DNA of 64,000 nucleotides from PALSA-911 sp963743035 (GCA_963743035.1 CAVUOB010000018.1:186001-250000); one strand, 5' to 3'; shown: positions 37,423 to 46,607, numbered from the stretch's first letter. Translations and numbers: made by a program. Notes: generated from the letters alone by a model not told the origin.

Positions 37423-38112
37423 CTGAGCCTGTCACCGGACGAGTGGGAAGCGGTCTGGCTGACGCTGTCGGTGGCGGCGCGCGCGGTCGGGTTCGGCCTG
37501 CCGCTGGCGATCCTGACCGCCTGGGTGCTGGCGCGCTATCGCTTCCCGGGCCGGCCGCTGCTGAACGCGCTGGTGCATCTGCCGCTGGTGCTGCCGCCGG
37601 TGGTCACCGGCTGGCTGCTGCTGATCACCTTCGGCGTTCGCGGGCCGGTCGGGGCGCTGCTGCAGGAATGGTTCGGCATCCGCCTGGTGTTCACCACGGC
37701 GGGCGCCAGCCTGGCCTGCGCGGTGATGATCTTTCCGGTGATGGTGCGCGCCATCCGGCTGTCGCTGGAAGCGGCGGACCCCGGGCTGGAGCAGGCGGCG
37801 CGCACGCTCGGCGCCGGCCGGCTGGACCGGCTGTTCAATGTCACGCTGCCGCTCGCCTCTCCCGGCATCCTGGTGGGCGCGATCGTCGCCTATGCCACGT
37901 GCCTCGGTGAATTCGGCGCCGTGATCACCTTCGCCGCCAACATCCCCGGCCAGACCCAGACCCTGCCGCTGGCGATCTACGCCGCGTTGCAGGTGCCGGG
38001 CGGCGAGGCGAAGGCCGCGCAGCTGTCGCTGGTCTCCGTGGCGCTGGCGATGATCGGGCTGCTGCTGTCGGAATGGTTCGGCAAGCGGCTGAACACCCTG
38101 CTCGGGCGATGA
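37423..38112 (+). CDS. modB: Molybdate ABC transporter permease ModB
   Basis: 229 residues if started at CTG 37423, the same length as E. coli ModB as I recall it; the N-terminus LSLSPDEWEAVWLTLSVAARAV lines up with MILTDPEWQAVLLSLKVSSLAV. No ATG, GTG or TTG is available before residue 17, so a CTG start (37423 or 37429) is inferred. Permease features: FPGRPLLNALVHLPLVLPPVVTGWLLL, the EAA loop LEQAARTLGAGRLDRLFNVTLPLASPG, and SLGEFGA-like CLGEFGAVITFAANIPGQTQTLP. About five membrane helices. It begins one base after the modA stop. Confidence 0.92.
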   Translation: MSLSPDEWEAVWLTLSVAARAVGFGLPLAILTAWVLARYRFPGRPLLNALVHLPLVLPPVVTGWLLLITFGVRGPVGALLQEWFGIRLVFTTAGASLACAVMIFPVMVRAIRLSLEAADPGLEQAARTLGAGRLDRLFNVTLPLASPGILVGAIVAYATCLGEFGAVITFAANIPGQTQTLPLAIYAALQVPGGEAKAAQLSLVSVALAMIGLLLSEWFGKRLNTLLGR

Positions 38113-38180
38113 ACAGGGACGGCCCTGGGCCGATGAATGGGGACGGCCTTCGGCCGATGAATGGGGACGGCCTTCGGCCG
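38109..38180. repeat. 24-bp in-frame tandem repeat, three copies, at the modC start
   Basis: Units 38109-38132, 38133-38156 and 38157-38180 encode MNRDGPGP, MNGDGLRP and MNGDGLRP; the last two are identical in DNA. Every copy supplies a new in-frame ATG before the conserved ModC sequence. Confidence 0.92.
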
Positions 38181-39260
38181 ATGAGCCTCGCCTTCCGGCT
38201 GCGCCACCGCTTCGCGTCGGTGCGGATGGACATGGCGTTCGAGGTGCCCGCGCCGGGAGTGACCGTGCTGTTCGGGCCGTCCGGCGCCGGCAAGTCCACG
38301 ATCATCGCCGCCGCCGCGGGCCTGTTCCGGCCGGACGAATGCCGCATCGTGGTGGATGGCCAGGTGCTGGCCGACACCGAAACGGGGGTGTGGCTGCCGC
38401 CCGAGCGGCGGCGCATCGGCCTGGTGTTCCAGGATGCCAAGCTGTTCCCGCATATGTCGGTCGCGACCAATCTGCGCTTCGGCCTGCGCCGGGTCGGGCC
38501 GGGCGCGGTGAAGTTCGACGAGATTGTCGAGCTGCTGGGCATCGGCGCGCTGCTGGACCGCCGGCCGCACACGCTGTCGGGCGGCGAGCGCCAGCGCGTG
38601 GCGATCGGCCGGGCCCTGCTGGCCCAGCCGCATCTGCTGCTGATGGATGAGCCGCTGGCCAGCCTGGACAGCGCGCGCAAGGCGGAGATCCTGCCCTATC
38701 TGATGCGGCTGAAGACCGCCCTGCGGCTGCCGGTGCTGTATGTGACGCATGCGCTGGAAGAGGTCGTGCAGCTGGCGGATTCCCTGGTGCTGGTCGAGGC
38801 CGGACGGGTGGTGGGCTGCGGGACGGTTTCGGAGATCGCGGCGCGCAGCGACCTGCCGCTGGCGCAGCGCGACGATGCCGGCGCGCTGCTGCTGTGCCGC
38901 GTCATCGAGCACGATGCCGGCCGCGAGCTGACCCGCCTGGAAGGCGGCGGGGCGACGTTCTGGGTGCCGCTGCTGAACACGCCGCCCGGTGCCGGATGCC
39001 GCATCCGCATTCCCGCGCGCGAGGTGATCCTGGCCAGCAGGCCGCCGGAGGGCATCAGCCTGCACAACATCGTGCCGGGCACGGTCCGCCGCATCGCGCC
39101 CGAGGCGGCCCGGCGCTCGGTGGTGGTGGAGATCGCGCTGCCCGGCGGCGCGTTGCTGGCGCGCGTCACGCCGGACGCCATCCTTCGCCTGGGGCTGGCG
39201 CCGGGCGGGCCGGTGCTGGCGCTGATCAAGTCCACGTCGATCGAGGTACTGGCAGGCTGA
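38109..39260 (+). CDS. modC: Molybdate ABC transporter ATP-binding protein ModC
   Basis: Up to 383 residues from the ATG at 38109, which overlaps the modB stop (ATGA); the conserved part starts MSLAFRLRHRF at 38181. Walker A GPSGAGKSTII, Q-loop VFQDAKLFPHMSV, signature LSGGERQRVAIGRALL, Walker B LLLMDEPLASLD and H-loop YVTHALEEVV are intact. A C-terminal TOBE domain (HNIVPGTVRRIAP...PVLALIKSTSIEVLAG) is present. The extra 24 N-terminal residues are three copies of an 8-residue repeat, each beginning with Met, so the true start is ambiguous. Confidence 0.94.
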   Translation: MNRDGPGPMNGDGLRPMNGDGLRPMSLAFRLRHRFASVRMDMAFEVPAPGVTVLFGPSGAGKSTIIAAAAGLFRPDECRIVVDGQVLADTETGVWLPPERRRIGLVFQDAKLFPHMSVATNLRFGLRRVGPGAVKFDEIVELLGIGALLDRRPHTLSGGERQRVAIGRALLAQPHLLLMDEPLASLDSARKAEILPYLMRLKTALRLPVLYVTHALEEVVQLADSLVLVEAGRVVGCGTVSEIAARSDLPLAQRDDAGALLLCRVIEHDAGRELTRLEGGGATFWVPLLNTPPGAGCRIRIPAREVILASRPPEGISLHNIVPGTVRRIAPEAARRSVVVEIALPGGALLARVTPDAILRLGLAPGGPVLALIKSTSIEVLAG

Positions 39261-39280
39261 AGAGGTATTGGCAGGCTGAA
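39243..39280. repeat. 19-bp tandem duplication covering the modC stop codon
   Basis: GAGGTACTGGCAGGCTGAA (39243-39261) is repeated with one change at 39262-39280. The first copy contains the modC TGA, so the duplication copied the gene end. Confidence 0.92.
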
Positions 39281-39309
39281 CCGGGCCGTGACCGGTTCAG
39301 GTTCCGGTG

Positions 39310-39714
39310 TCAGCCCGCGGGGACGAAATCCATCGCCACGCCGTTGATGCAGTAGCGCAGCCCGGTCGGCATCGGGCCGTCGTCGAAGACATGGCCGAGA
39401 TGGCTGCCGCAATTGGCGCAATGCACCTCGGTCCGGACCATGCCGTAGCTGCGGTCCACCGACGTGCCGACGGCGCCTTCCAGCGGGGCGCCGAAGCTCG
39501 GCCAACCGGTGCCGCTTTCGAACTTTCCTTCCGACTGAAACAGTCTCTGGCCGCATCCGGCGCAGACGAAGGCGCCGGAGCGCTTTTCGTGCAGCAGCGC
39601 GCAGCTGCCGGGGGCTTCCGTGCCATGGGCGCGCATGACCCGATACTGCTCGGGCGTCAGCTTCCGGCGCCATTCCTCGTCGCTGCGGACGAAGGGATAG
39701 ACCTTCATATCCAT
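39310..39714 (-). CDS. msrB: Peptide-methionine (R)-S-oxide reductase MsrB
   Basis: 134 residues. The two zinc CxxC pairs (CAGCG and CANCG), the SelR core FESGTGWPSFGAPLEGAVGTSVDRSYGMVRTEVHC, GHVFDDGP and the catalytic cysteine in RYCINGVAMDF are all present. It reduces methionine-R-sulfoxide in proteins using thioredoxin, repairing oxidative damage. The start MDMKVYPF at 39714 follows a GGAGG-type site. It converges with modC and diverges from the haem operon. Confidence 0.95.
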   Translation of the reverse strand: MDMKVYPFVRSDEEWRRKLTPEQYRVMRAHGTEAPGSCALLHEKRSGAFVCAGCGQRLFQSEGKFESGTGWPSFGAPLEGAVGTSVDRSYGMVRTEVHCANCGSHLGHVFDDGPMPTGLRYCINGVAMDFVPAG

Positions 39715-40211
39715 GCCGGCGCCTCCTCTGCTGTTCGGGTAGAATGGGGACGGAGCCCCGCTGGCTTCATCCGGGAAAACATAGGGTTGTCCCCCGTGGG
39801 ATACAACAGAGCCCGGGCCGGGCGGCCGGGCGCTGGCGGAAGCTGCGCGCGACGGCGCCGCCCGTGGCCGAAAGATTGCATTACAAAAAGATAAATCGGT
39901 GCGCGGCAACGACGATCCGGGCCGCTCTTCTGTTTCATCGCGGCGGCTGGCCGGCCGGCCTGAGCCGTTGGAGATAGGCAAGATCCGCTGTCTGCGTGGG
40001 GGTTTACGCCTTCGGAGCGGTCCGGCAGGCTTCGCTCGAAGGGGAGAAATTCCATCGATAAAATGCCGCGAAAGGCGAAGCGGCGGTCTCTCGGACGAGA
40101 TTGCAATTGAGAATTACTCGCGATAGAGCGGCGAAAGTCATGGCCCCGGTGCCGCACGCGGGCCGTCTGACACAATCCGTTGAGCAAAATCAGACCCGAT
40201 AGGAAGCAGGC
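39715..40211. other. Intergenic region between msrB and the haem operon
   Basis: No gene is supported. It contains a short dyad GTTGT (39786-39790) / ACAAC (39803-39807) with inner CCC/GGG, an AT-rich stretch at 39871-39900, and a Fur-like box at 40106-40124 described separately. Promoters for msrB and hemP should both lie here. Confidence 0.6.
40106..40124 (+). promoter_or_regulatory. Fur-like iron box upstream of hemP
   Basis: ATTGAGAATTACTCGCGAT resembles the partially palindromic Fur/iron boxes of proteobacteria (GAATnATTC core with flanking TTGnG). It lies 88 bases before the hemP start in the only AT-rich stretch of the gap. Fur-Fe binding here would switch off haem uptake when iron is plentiful. 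Confidence 0.5.
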
Positions 40212-40394
40212 ATGAACACGGAGAGCAACACGCCGAAGCCATTGCCCCGGCCGGTCCGGTCCCGCGGCGTGGGGCCTCCGGTGGTGGCCGCGCAGGATCT
40301 GCTGGCCGGCGGTCGCGAATTGATCATCGAGCACGGCGCCGAGACCTATCGGCTGCAGCTGACCAGTTCCAACAAGCTGCTGCTTACCAAGTAA
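40212..40394 (+). CDS. hemP: Hemin uptake protein HemP
   Basis: 60 residues with the HemP C-terminal core LLAGGRELIIEHGAETYRLQLTSSNKLLLTK. HemP is a very small protein found in front of haem-receptor operons; it activates or is required for haem-uptake expression in some bacteria. AGGAAGCAGGC precedes the ATG. It is the first gene of a hemP-receptor-hmuSTUV set. Confidence 0.92.
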   Translation: MNTESNTPKPLPRPVRSRGVGPPVVAAQDLLAGGRELIIEHGAETYRLQLTSSNKLLLTK

Positions 40395-40484
40395 TCCAAC
40401 CCTCCGACAAAACTACCCAGCAAGCCGTGTCCCGCACCGCCGGACCCTCGCCAGCCAGGTTCACCGATAAAGGTCCTTCCTGGC

Positions 40485-42717
40485 ATGGCTTCTCCCCGTC
40501 TCGTCCTCGCGCTCGCACTCGCCGTCCCGGCCTCCGCATTGGCCCAGGGAGCACAATCGGGCGCGCAACCGGCCGCTGTCGCTTCCCCCGCTGCCGATGC
40601 GCCGCCACCAGCCGATGCCGCGTCGCCGCCGATGGAGCTGTCGCCGGTCAGCGTGACCGCCACGCGCGGACCGCGGCCGATCAACGAGGTGCCGGCCACC
40701 GTGTCGATCATCACCAGTGAGGAACTGGAGCGGCGCACCGCCGTGCGGCCCAGCGACGTGGTGCGCTACGAGCCGGGCATTTCCGTCGGCAACCAGCCGG
40801 CGCGCGGCGGCTCGACCAACTATGTCATTCGCGGCATCGGCGGCAACCGCGTGCTGGTGCTGCAGGATGGCATGCGCCTACAGGATTTTCCCGGCAGCAA
40901 TGCCGGGGCGGGGAACGTACACGAGAAACTTTGTCGATCTGGACACGGTCAAGCGCGTCGAGATCGTGCGCGGCCCGGCCAGTGCGCTGTACGGCTCCGA
41001 TGCGCTGGGCGGCGTGGTCAACTACATCCTCAAGGATCCGACCGACTATCTCACCGAGGGGCGCGACACCTATCTCAGCGGCCGGGTGGGCTATAATGGC
41101 TCCGACAATTCGACATTCGGCACCGCGCTGGGCGCGGCCCGGATGGGCGATAGCGAGCTGATGCTGCTCTACACCCGCCGCCAGGGGCAGGAGACCCAGG
41201 CGAACGGATCGATCGATCCCAATTCGCAATCCTATTGGGGCAACAGCCTGCTGGCGCGCTGGCTGCTGCATCCGACCGATGTCGACACCATCCGGGTGAC
41301 CGGCGAGTACATGAGCCTGCAGACCAGGACCGACCTGCGCACGGAGCTGGTCAATACCCCCGGGGCGATGGTGCTGCGATCGGACGCTGACGACACCACG
41401 CAGCGCGGCTGGGGGGCGATCAACTGGGTGCATGACGCGCCGGTCGGCTTCATCGATCGCGTGCAGACACGGCTGTCGTACTCGATGCTAGATCGCAGCG
41501 AGAAGGCGGACCAGCTGCGCTCGACCTCGGTCAGCCTGCCGGCGGTGACCAACCGGCAGCGGCTGAGCGATTTCGGTTACAACCAGAACATCCTCTCGGG
41601 CGATTTGCAGATGTCATCGGCAGGGACCTGGGGGAATAGCAGCCATCTGTTCACCTACGGCACCACGGTCGACTACACGACCACCTCGCGCCCGCGCGAC
41701 CGGACGGAGATCAACCTGCTCACCGGCGTCGGCACCAAGACGGTGGCCGGGGAGACCTATCCGAACAAGAATTTCCCCGATACCAACACGGTCCAGGTCG
41801 GCGTCTACGTGCAGGACGAGATCAAGATCGGGGCGCTGGATCTGACGCCGGCGCTGCGCGTGGAATATTACAACCTCCAACCGAAATCCGATGCCGATTT
41901 CATCCGCTCGAGCGGCGGCAGCCTGGTGGTCAATGCGGTCAGCGAGGTCGCCTTCGCGCCGAAGTTCGGGGCGCTCTATCACCTGGACGAGACTTATTCG
42001 GTGTATGGCCAGTACTCCACCGGCTTTCGCGCACCGCCCTATGACAACGTGAATTTCGGCTACACCAACCGCGCCTTCGGCTACCAGATATTGCCGGCGA
42101 GCAACCTCAAGAGCGAGACCAGCCACGGCGGCGAGGTCGGGTTTCGCGGCACCTATCCGGATGGCGCGTTCCAGCTGAATTCGTTCTTCACCTCCTACAG
42201 CAACTTCATCGACACCAAGGTGGTCGGCAATGCCGGGGGGCTGATCCAGTACAGCTATGTGAACGTTTCCAGCGTCAACATCTGGGGCGCCGAGGCGAGC
42301 GGCAACTGGCGCGTGACGCCGGAATGGACGGTGCGCAGCGCGTTCGCCTGGGCCCAGGGCGAGGACGCCGATACCGGCGTGCCGGTCGATTCCGTCGATC
42401 CGATCAAGCTCGTCGTCGGGCTGGCCTGGCAGAACTCGTGGGGCCTGGGCACGGAGGCGGTGCTGACGCAGGCTTGGCGGCACGGGCGGGTCAGCAGCGA
42501 CAGCTATTTCAAGGCGCCTTCCTATACCGTGCTGGACCTGCTGGCCCATTACGACGTCAATCCGAACTTCTCGATCAACGGCGGCATCTTCAACGTGACC
42601 GATGCCAAGTATTTCAACACGCAGGATGTCATTGGACTGGCGGCCAGCTCGACCCAGCGTGACCTCTACGCCCAGCCCGGCCGCTACTTCGCGATGAACG
42701 TGGTTCTCCGATGGTAG
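40485..42717 (+). CDS. TonB-dependent haem/haemoglobin receptor (frame interrupted once)
   Basis: About 743 residues. Signal peptide MASPRLVLALALAVPASALA, TonB box region MELSPVSVTATR, plug domain INEVPATVSIITSEELERR and VIRGIGGNRVLVLQDGMRL, then VEIVRGPASALYGSDALGGVVNY, and a beta-barrel ending LYAQPGRYFAMNVVLRW with the terminal aromatic residue. The FRAPPYDNVNFGY motif corresponds to the FRAP box of haem receptors. One extra A near 40916 (GGGGACG read as GGGGAACG) shifts the frame in the plug. It imports haem across the outer membrane with TonB-ExbBD, not encoded here. Confidence 0.92.
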
Positions 42718-42797
42718 CCGCCGATCTGGCCGGACCACCCAGCAGGGTGGCGGCGTTCCCCGTTCGATCAACCTTTCGCTGAACAGAAAGATCCAAG

Positions 42798-43847
42798 ATG
42801 TCAGACCTGCTCCCCGGCCGATCCAGCACAGACCTTGCCGCGCGGCGCGACGCCTTACGCGCCCTGGAGCCGAAGCTCTATCCGCGCGATGTCGCGGCCC
42901 GGCTGCAGATCACGGAAGCGGAGCTGGTGGCGCTGGACGAAGGCCAGGGCGCGACCCGGCTGCGGCCGGACTGGTCCGCCCTGCTGGGCGGGCTGCATGA
43001 GCTCGGCCCGGTGATGGCGCTGACCCGCAACGACGATGGGGTGCATGAAAAGACCGGCACCTACGGTCCGCTGGAAGGCGAGGCGCATGTCGCGCTGTTC
43101 GTCGGCGAGGCCATCGACCTGAGATTGTTCCTGACCGGCTGGTCCTTCGCCTGGGCGGTCGGCGAGGAGGGCGAGCGCCGCAGCCTGCAGTTCTTCGGGC
43201 CGGACGGCGGCGCCGTGCACAAGATCTTCGCCACGGACGCGACCGACCCCGATGCCTGGGCGGCGTTGATCGCCCGGCATGCGGCCCCCGAATTGCCCCC
43301 GCCCGCCGTGGTCCCGGCCGAGCCCGCGCCGGCTGTGCGCCCGGACGGCGAGATCGATGCAGCCGGGCTGAACGCCGGCTGGGACGCGCTGCGCGACACG
43401 CATCATTTCTTCGGCCTGCTGAAGCGCTTCGGCGTCAGCCGCACCCAGGCGCTGAGGCTGGCCGGTCCCGAGCGCGCGCGGCCGGTTTCGCCGGGTGCGC
43501 TGCGGGTCGTGCTGGAGCAGGCGGCGGCCGATGCCTTGCCGATCATGGTGTTCGTCGGCAATCGCGGCTGCATCCAGATCCATACCGGCCCGGTCCGGAC
43601 GCTGCGCGCGGCCGGGCCCTGGTTCAACGTGCTCGATCCCGAATTCAGCCTGCATCTGCGCGAGACCGCGATCGACACGGCCTGGGTCGTGCACAAGCCG
43701 ACCGACGATGGCGTGGTGACCTCGCTCGAGCTGTTCGACCGCGCTGGCGGGCAGATTGCGACGCTGTTCGGCCGCCGCAAGCCCGGGCTGCCCGAGGATC
43801 CCCATTGGCGCGCGATCCTGGCCGGGCTGGCCGCACGAGACGCCTGA
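42798..43847 (+). CDS. hmuS: Haem-degrading/haem-transfer protein HmuS
   Basis: 349 residues made of two similar HemS/HmuS domains, seen as LPGRSSTDLAARRDALRALEPKLYPRDVAARLQITEAELV at the N-terminus, ALTRNDDGVHEKTGTYG in domain one, and LPIMVFVGNRGCIQIHTGPV with NVLDPEFSLHLRETAIDTAWVVHKPTDDG in domain two. HmuS binds incoming haem in the cytoplasm and degrades or hands it on to release iron. It lies between the receptor and hmuT, in the common order. Confidence 0.92.
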   Translation: MSDLLPGRSSTDLAARRDALRALEPKLYPRDVAARLQITEAELVALDEGQGATRLRPDWSALLGGLHELGPVMALTRNDDGVHEKTGTYGPLEGEAHVALFVGEAIDLRLFLTGWSFAWAVGEEGERRSLQFFGPDGGAVHKIFATDATDPDAWAALIARHAAPELPPPAVVPAEPAPAVRPDGEIDAAGLNAGWDALRDTHHFFGLLKRFGVSRTQALRLAGPERARPVSPGALRVVLEQAAADALPIMVFVGNRGCIQIHTGPVRTLRAAGPWFNVLDPEFSLHLRETAIDTAWVVHKPTDDGVVTSLELFDRAGGQIATLFGRRKPGLPEDPHWRAILAGLAARDA

Positions 43848-44725
43848 TGCGCCGCCTGCTGGTTGCCTGGATGGCGGTGGCGGTGCTGGCATCGCCCGCC
43901 GTCGCCGAACCGCGATTGCTGCTGCTCGGCGGCGCCGTCACCGAGACGGTGTTCGCGCTCGGCGAGGGGAGCGAGGTGGTCGGGACCGACCTGACCAGCC
44001 AGTTTCCCCCATCCGTCGCGGCGTTGCCGAAGGTCGGCTATCTGCGCGCGCTGGGCGCCGAGGGCATGCTGTCGCTCAATCCGGCGATCGTGCTGGCCTC
44101 GGCCGATGCCGGTCCGCCGGCCGCGCTGAGCCAGGTGGCGGCGGCGGGGGTGCGGATCGTGTCGCTGCCGGAGGCGCATACGCCCGAGGCGGCGCTGGAA
44201 CGGGTCCGCCGGGTCGGGGCGGCGCTGGGGCGCGAGGCGGCGGCGGGCGAGATGATCGCGGCGATGTCGGATGACCTCGCGATCGTCGCCGGGGACGTGG
44301 CGGGCAGCCAGGCGCGCCCGCGCGTGCTGTTCCTGCTGTCGGTCGGGCGGGGCGCGCCGATGGCGGCGGGAACGGGGACGGCCGCGGATGCGATGATCCG
44401 CCTGGCCGGCGGGGTGAACGCGGTCACCGGGCTGAGCGGCTATCACCCGCTATCGGCGGAGGCGGCCCTGCTGGCGGCGCCGGATGTGATCCTGACCACG
44501 TCGGAGGTGCTGCGCGGCGCGGGCGGCGCGGCCGGCCTGGTCTCCGCACCCGGGTTGTCCGCCACCCCGGCCGGGCGCGACGGGCGCGTCGTTTCATTCG
44601 ATACGCTCTATCTGCTGGGCTTCGGCCCGAGGCTGGCGCAGGCGATCCACGAGCTGGCGGCGGCGCTGCACCCGCAGGAGCGGTTCCGCACCCTGCCGGC
44701 GCGGCCCTGGGCGAGGCCGGGTTGA
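43847..44725 (+). CDS. hmuT: Haem ABC transporter substrate-binding protein HmuT
   Basis: 292 residues; the ATG shares one base with the hmuS stop (TGATG). Signal peptide MRRLLVAWMAVAVLASPAVA. Class-III binding fold: RLLLLGGAVTETVFALGEGSEVVGTDLTSQFP, LPKVGYLRALGAEGMLSLNPAIVLAS, ADAMIRLAGGVNAVTGLSGYHPLSAEA. It carries haem through the periplasm to HmuUV. Confidence 0.92.
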   Translation: MRRLLVAWMAVAVLASPAVAEPRLLLLGGAVTETVFALGEGSEVVGTDLTSQFPPSVAALPKVGYLRALGAEGMLSLNPAIVLASADAGPPAALSQVAAAGVRIVSLPEAHTPEAALERVRRVGAALGREAAAGEMIAAMSDDLAIVAGDVAGSQARPRVLFLLSVGRGAPMAAGTGTAADAMIRLAGGVNAVTGLSGYHPLSAEAALLAAPDVILTTSEVLRGAGGAAGLVSAPGLSATPAGRDGRVVSFDTLYLLGFGPRLAQAIHELAAALHPQERFRTLPARPWARPG

Positions 44726-45777
44726 GCCAGCCATCGGTCGCGGTCGCCGGCCCCCGGGCATCGGGGAATGGCGTGATGCTGCTGGGCGGGCTGGCGTTGC
44801 TGCTGGTCGCCGCCCTGGCCGTGGCGCTGCTGGTCGGCGCGGTGCCCATCGGCCCGTCGCGCCTCCTGGCGCTGCTGTCCGGCGCCGTGGGGGATGCGCG
44901 CGAGACCGCGGTGCTGTGGCAGATCCGGCTGCCGCGCGCGCTGCTGGCGATCGTCGCCGGCGCGGCTCTAGGGGCGGCGGGTGCCGCGCAGCAGGGGCTG
45001 TTCCGCAATCCGCTGGCCGATCCCGCCTTGGTCGGCGTGTCTTCCGGCGCCGCGCTCGGCGCCGTGGTGGCGATCCTGTTCACCGACCGGCTGGGCGCGC
45101 TGCTGGCGCCGGTTCCGCCGCTGGCGCTGGTGCCGGCCTCGGCCTTCGTGGCCGGGCTGCTGGCGAGCCTGCTGGCGCTGCGCCTTGCCGGCGCGGCGGG
45201 CGGCGGCACCGGGGGGCTGCTGCTCGCGGGCATCGCGATCAACGCGGTCTGCGGTGCGGCCACCGGCCTGTTCGTGACCATGAGCGACGATCGCCAGCTG
45301 CGCGACATCACCTTCTGGAGCATGGGCAGCCTGTCCAGCGCCGGCTGGCCGGCGGTGGCGCTGACCGGCCTGTGCGCGGTTGCCACGTTCGCCCTGCTGC
45401 TGGCGAAGTCCCGCGCGCTGGATGCGCTGCTGCTGGGCGAACAGGAAGCGATCTATCTGGGCGTGTCGGTGTCGCGGCTGCGGCTATACGTGGTGACGGT
45501 GGTGGCGCTGGGTGTCGGCGCCGCCGTGGCGGCGACCGGCATCATCGGCTTCGTCGGCCTGGTCGTGCCGCTGCTGCTGCGGCTGGTGGCCGGTCCGCGC
45601 CATGTGTTGCTGCTGCCGGGCGCGGCGCTGCTCGGCGCCAGCCTGCTGCTGGCCGCCGACGCGCTGGCGCGAACCCTGGCCGCGCCGGCGGAGCTGCCGA
45701 TCGGCCTGATCACCGCGGCGCTCGGCGGCCCGGTCTTCGTGGTGCTGCTGCTGCGCCACGGGCGTGGCGCGACATGA
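44722..45777 (+). CDS. hmuU: Haem ABC transporter permease HmuU
   Basis: 351 residues from a TTG at 44722 overlapping the hmuT stop (TTGA). FecCD/BtuC-type permease: IRLPRALLAIVAGAALGAAGAAQQGLFRNPLADPALVGVSSGAALGAV is the canonical N-terminal signature, and GIIGFVGLVVPLLLRLVAGPRHVLLLPGAALLGASLLLAADALAR marks the ATPase-coupling end. About ten membrane helices. It forms the inner-membrane channel for haem. Confidence 0.94.
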   Translation: MSQPSVAVAGPRASGNGVMLLGGLALLLVAALAVALLVGAVPIGPSRLLALLSGAVGDARETAVLWQIRLPRALLAIVAGAALGAAGAAQQGLFRNPLADPALVGVSSGAALGAVVAILFTDRLGALLAPVPPLALVPASAFVAGLLASLLALRLAGAAGGGTGGLLLAGIAINAVCGAATGLFVTMSDDRQLRDITFWSMGSLSSAGWPAVALTGLCAVATFALLLAKSRALDALLLGEQEAIYLGVSVSRLRLYVVTVVALGVGAAVAATGIIGFVGLVVPLLLRLVAGPRHVLLLPGAALLGASLLLAADALARTLAAPAELPIGLITAALGGPVFVVLLLRHGRGAT

Positions 45778-46583
45778 TCGAGGCACGCAACATCGGCGTC
45801 GCCATCGGCGGGCGGGCGCTGCTGGCGGATGTGTCGGTGCGCCTGGCGGCCGGCAGCCTGACCGCCGTGCTGGGGCCGAACGGCGCCGGCAAGACCACTC
45901 TGCTGCGTGTCCTGGCGGGCGACCGCCGCCCGGATGCGGGCGAGGCGCTGCTGGACGGACGCCCGATCGGCGCCAGCACGATGCTGGGTTTGGCGCGCCG
46001 GCGCGCCGTGCTGTCGCAGCAGCACGCGGTGGCGTTCGGGCCGACCGTCGCGGAAGTGGTGCAGCTTGGCAGGCTGCCGCACCGGGGCACGCCCATGGCG
46101 CGCGACGCGCCGGCGGCGCTGGACGCGGTGGCCGAGGAGTTCGGGCTGCGGGCCATGTGGCACCGGCGCTATGCCACACTGTCGGGCGGCGAGCAGCAGC
46201 GCACGCAGCTGGCGCGGGCGGCCGCCCAGCTCTGGCGGCGGGGCGGCGATCGAGAGGGGCAGGCGCTGTTCCTGGACGAGCCCGGCACCGCGCTGGACCT
46301 GGCGCAGCAGAGCCGCGCGTTGAACTTCGCATCGCGGATGGCGGCACGCGGGGCCGCCGTGATGGCGATCCTGCACGATCCGAATCAGGCAATGCGGGCG
46401 GATCAGGTCGTGTTGCTGCACGCGGGACGGCTGATCGCGGCGGGGCCGCCGGGCGAGGTGCTGACCCCGGCCTGTCTCGGCCGGTGCTTCGGGGTGGAGA
46501 TCGAGGCGATCCCGCGGCCGGGCGGAGGATTCCTGTTCGCCGCGCGTGACGACTCTCGCCTGCCGGGGCCTGACGGGGCCTGA
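45774..46583 (+). CDS. hmuV: Haem ABC transporter ATP-binding protein HmuV
   Basis: 269 residues; ATGA overlap with hmuU. Walker A GPNGAGKTTLL, Q-loop VLSQQHAVAF, signature LSGGEQQRTQLARA, Walker B LFLDEPGTALDLAQQ and H-loop AILHDPNQAM. HmuV proteins usually have DEPTxALDxxHQ; here the residues read DEPGTALDLAQQ, with Gly for Thr and Gln for His, a small departure near the D-loop. The gene end is copied in a 10-bp tandem duplication. Confidence 0.92.
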   Translation: MIEARNIGVAIGGRALLADVSVRLAAGSLTAVLGPNGAGKTTLLRVLAGDRRPDAGEALLDGRPIGASTMLGLARRRAVLSQQHAVAFGPTVAEVVQLGRLPHRGTPMARDAPAALDAVAEEFGLRAMWHRRYATLSGGEQQRTQLARAAAQLWRRGGDREGQALFLDEPGTALDLAQQSRALNFASRMAARGAAVMAILHDPNQAMRADQVVLLHAGRLIAAGPPGEVLTPACLGRCFGVEIEAIPRPGGGFLFAARDDSRLPGPDGA

Positions 46584-46584
46584 C
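46565..46584. repeat. 10-bp tandem duplication across the hmuV stop
   Basis: GGGGCCTGAC occurs at 46565-46574 and 46575-46584. The second copy contains the in-frame TGA stop, so the repeat sits exactly on the gene end. Confidence 0.85.
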
Positions 46585-46607
46585 GTTCGCCCTGATAGGC
46601 CGCCGCT

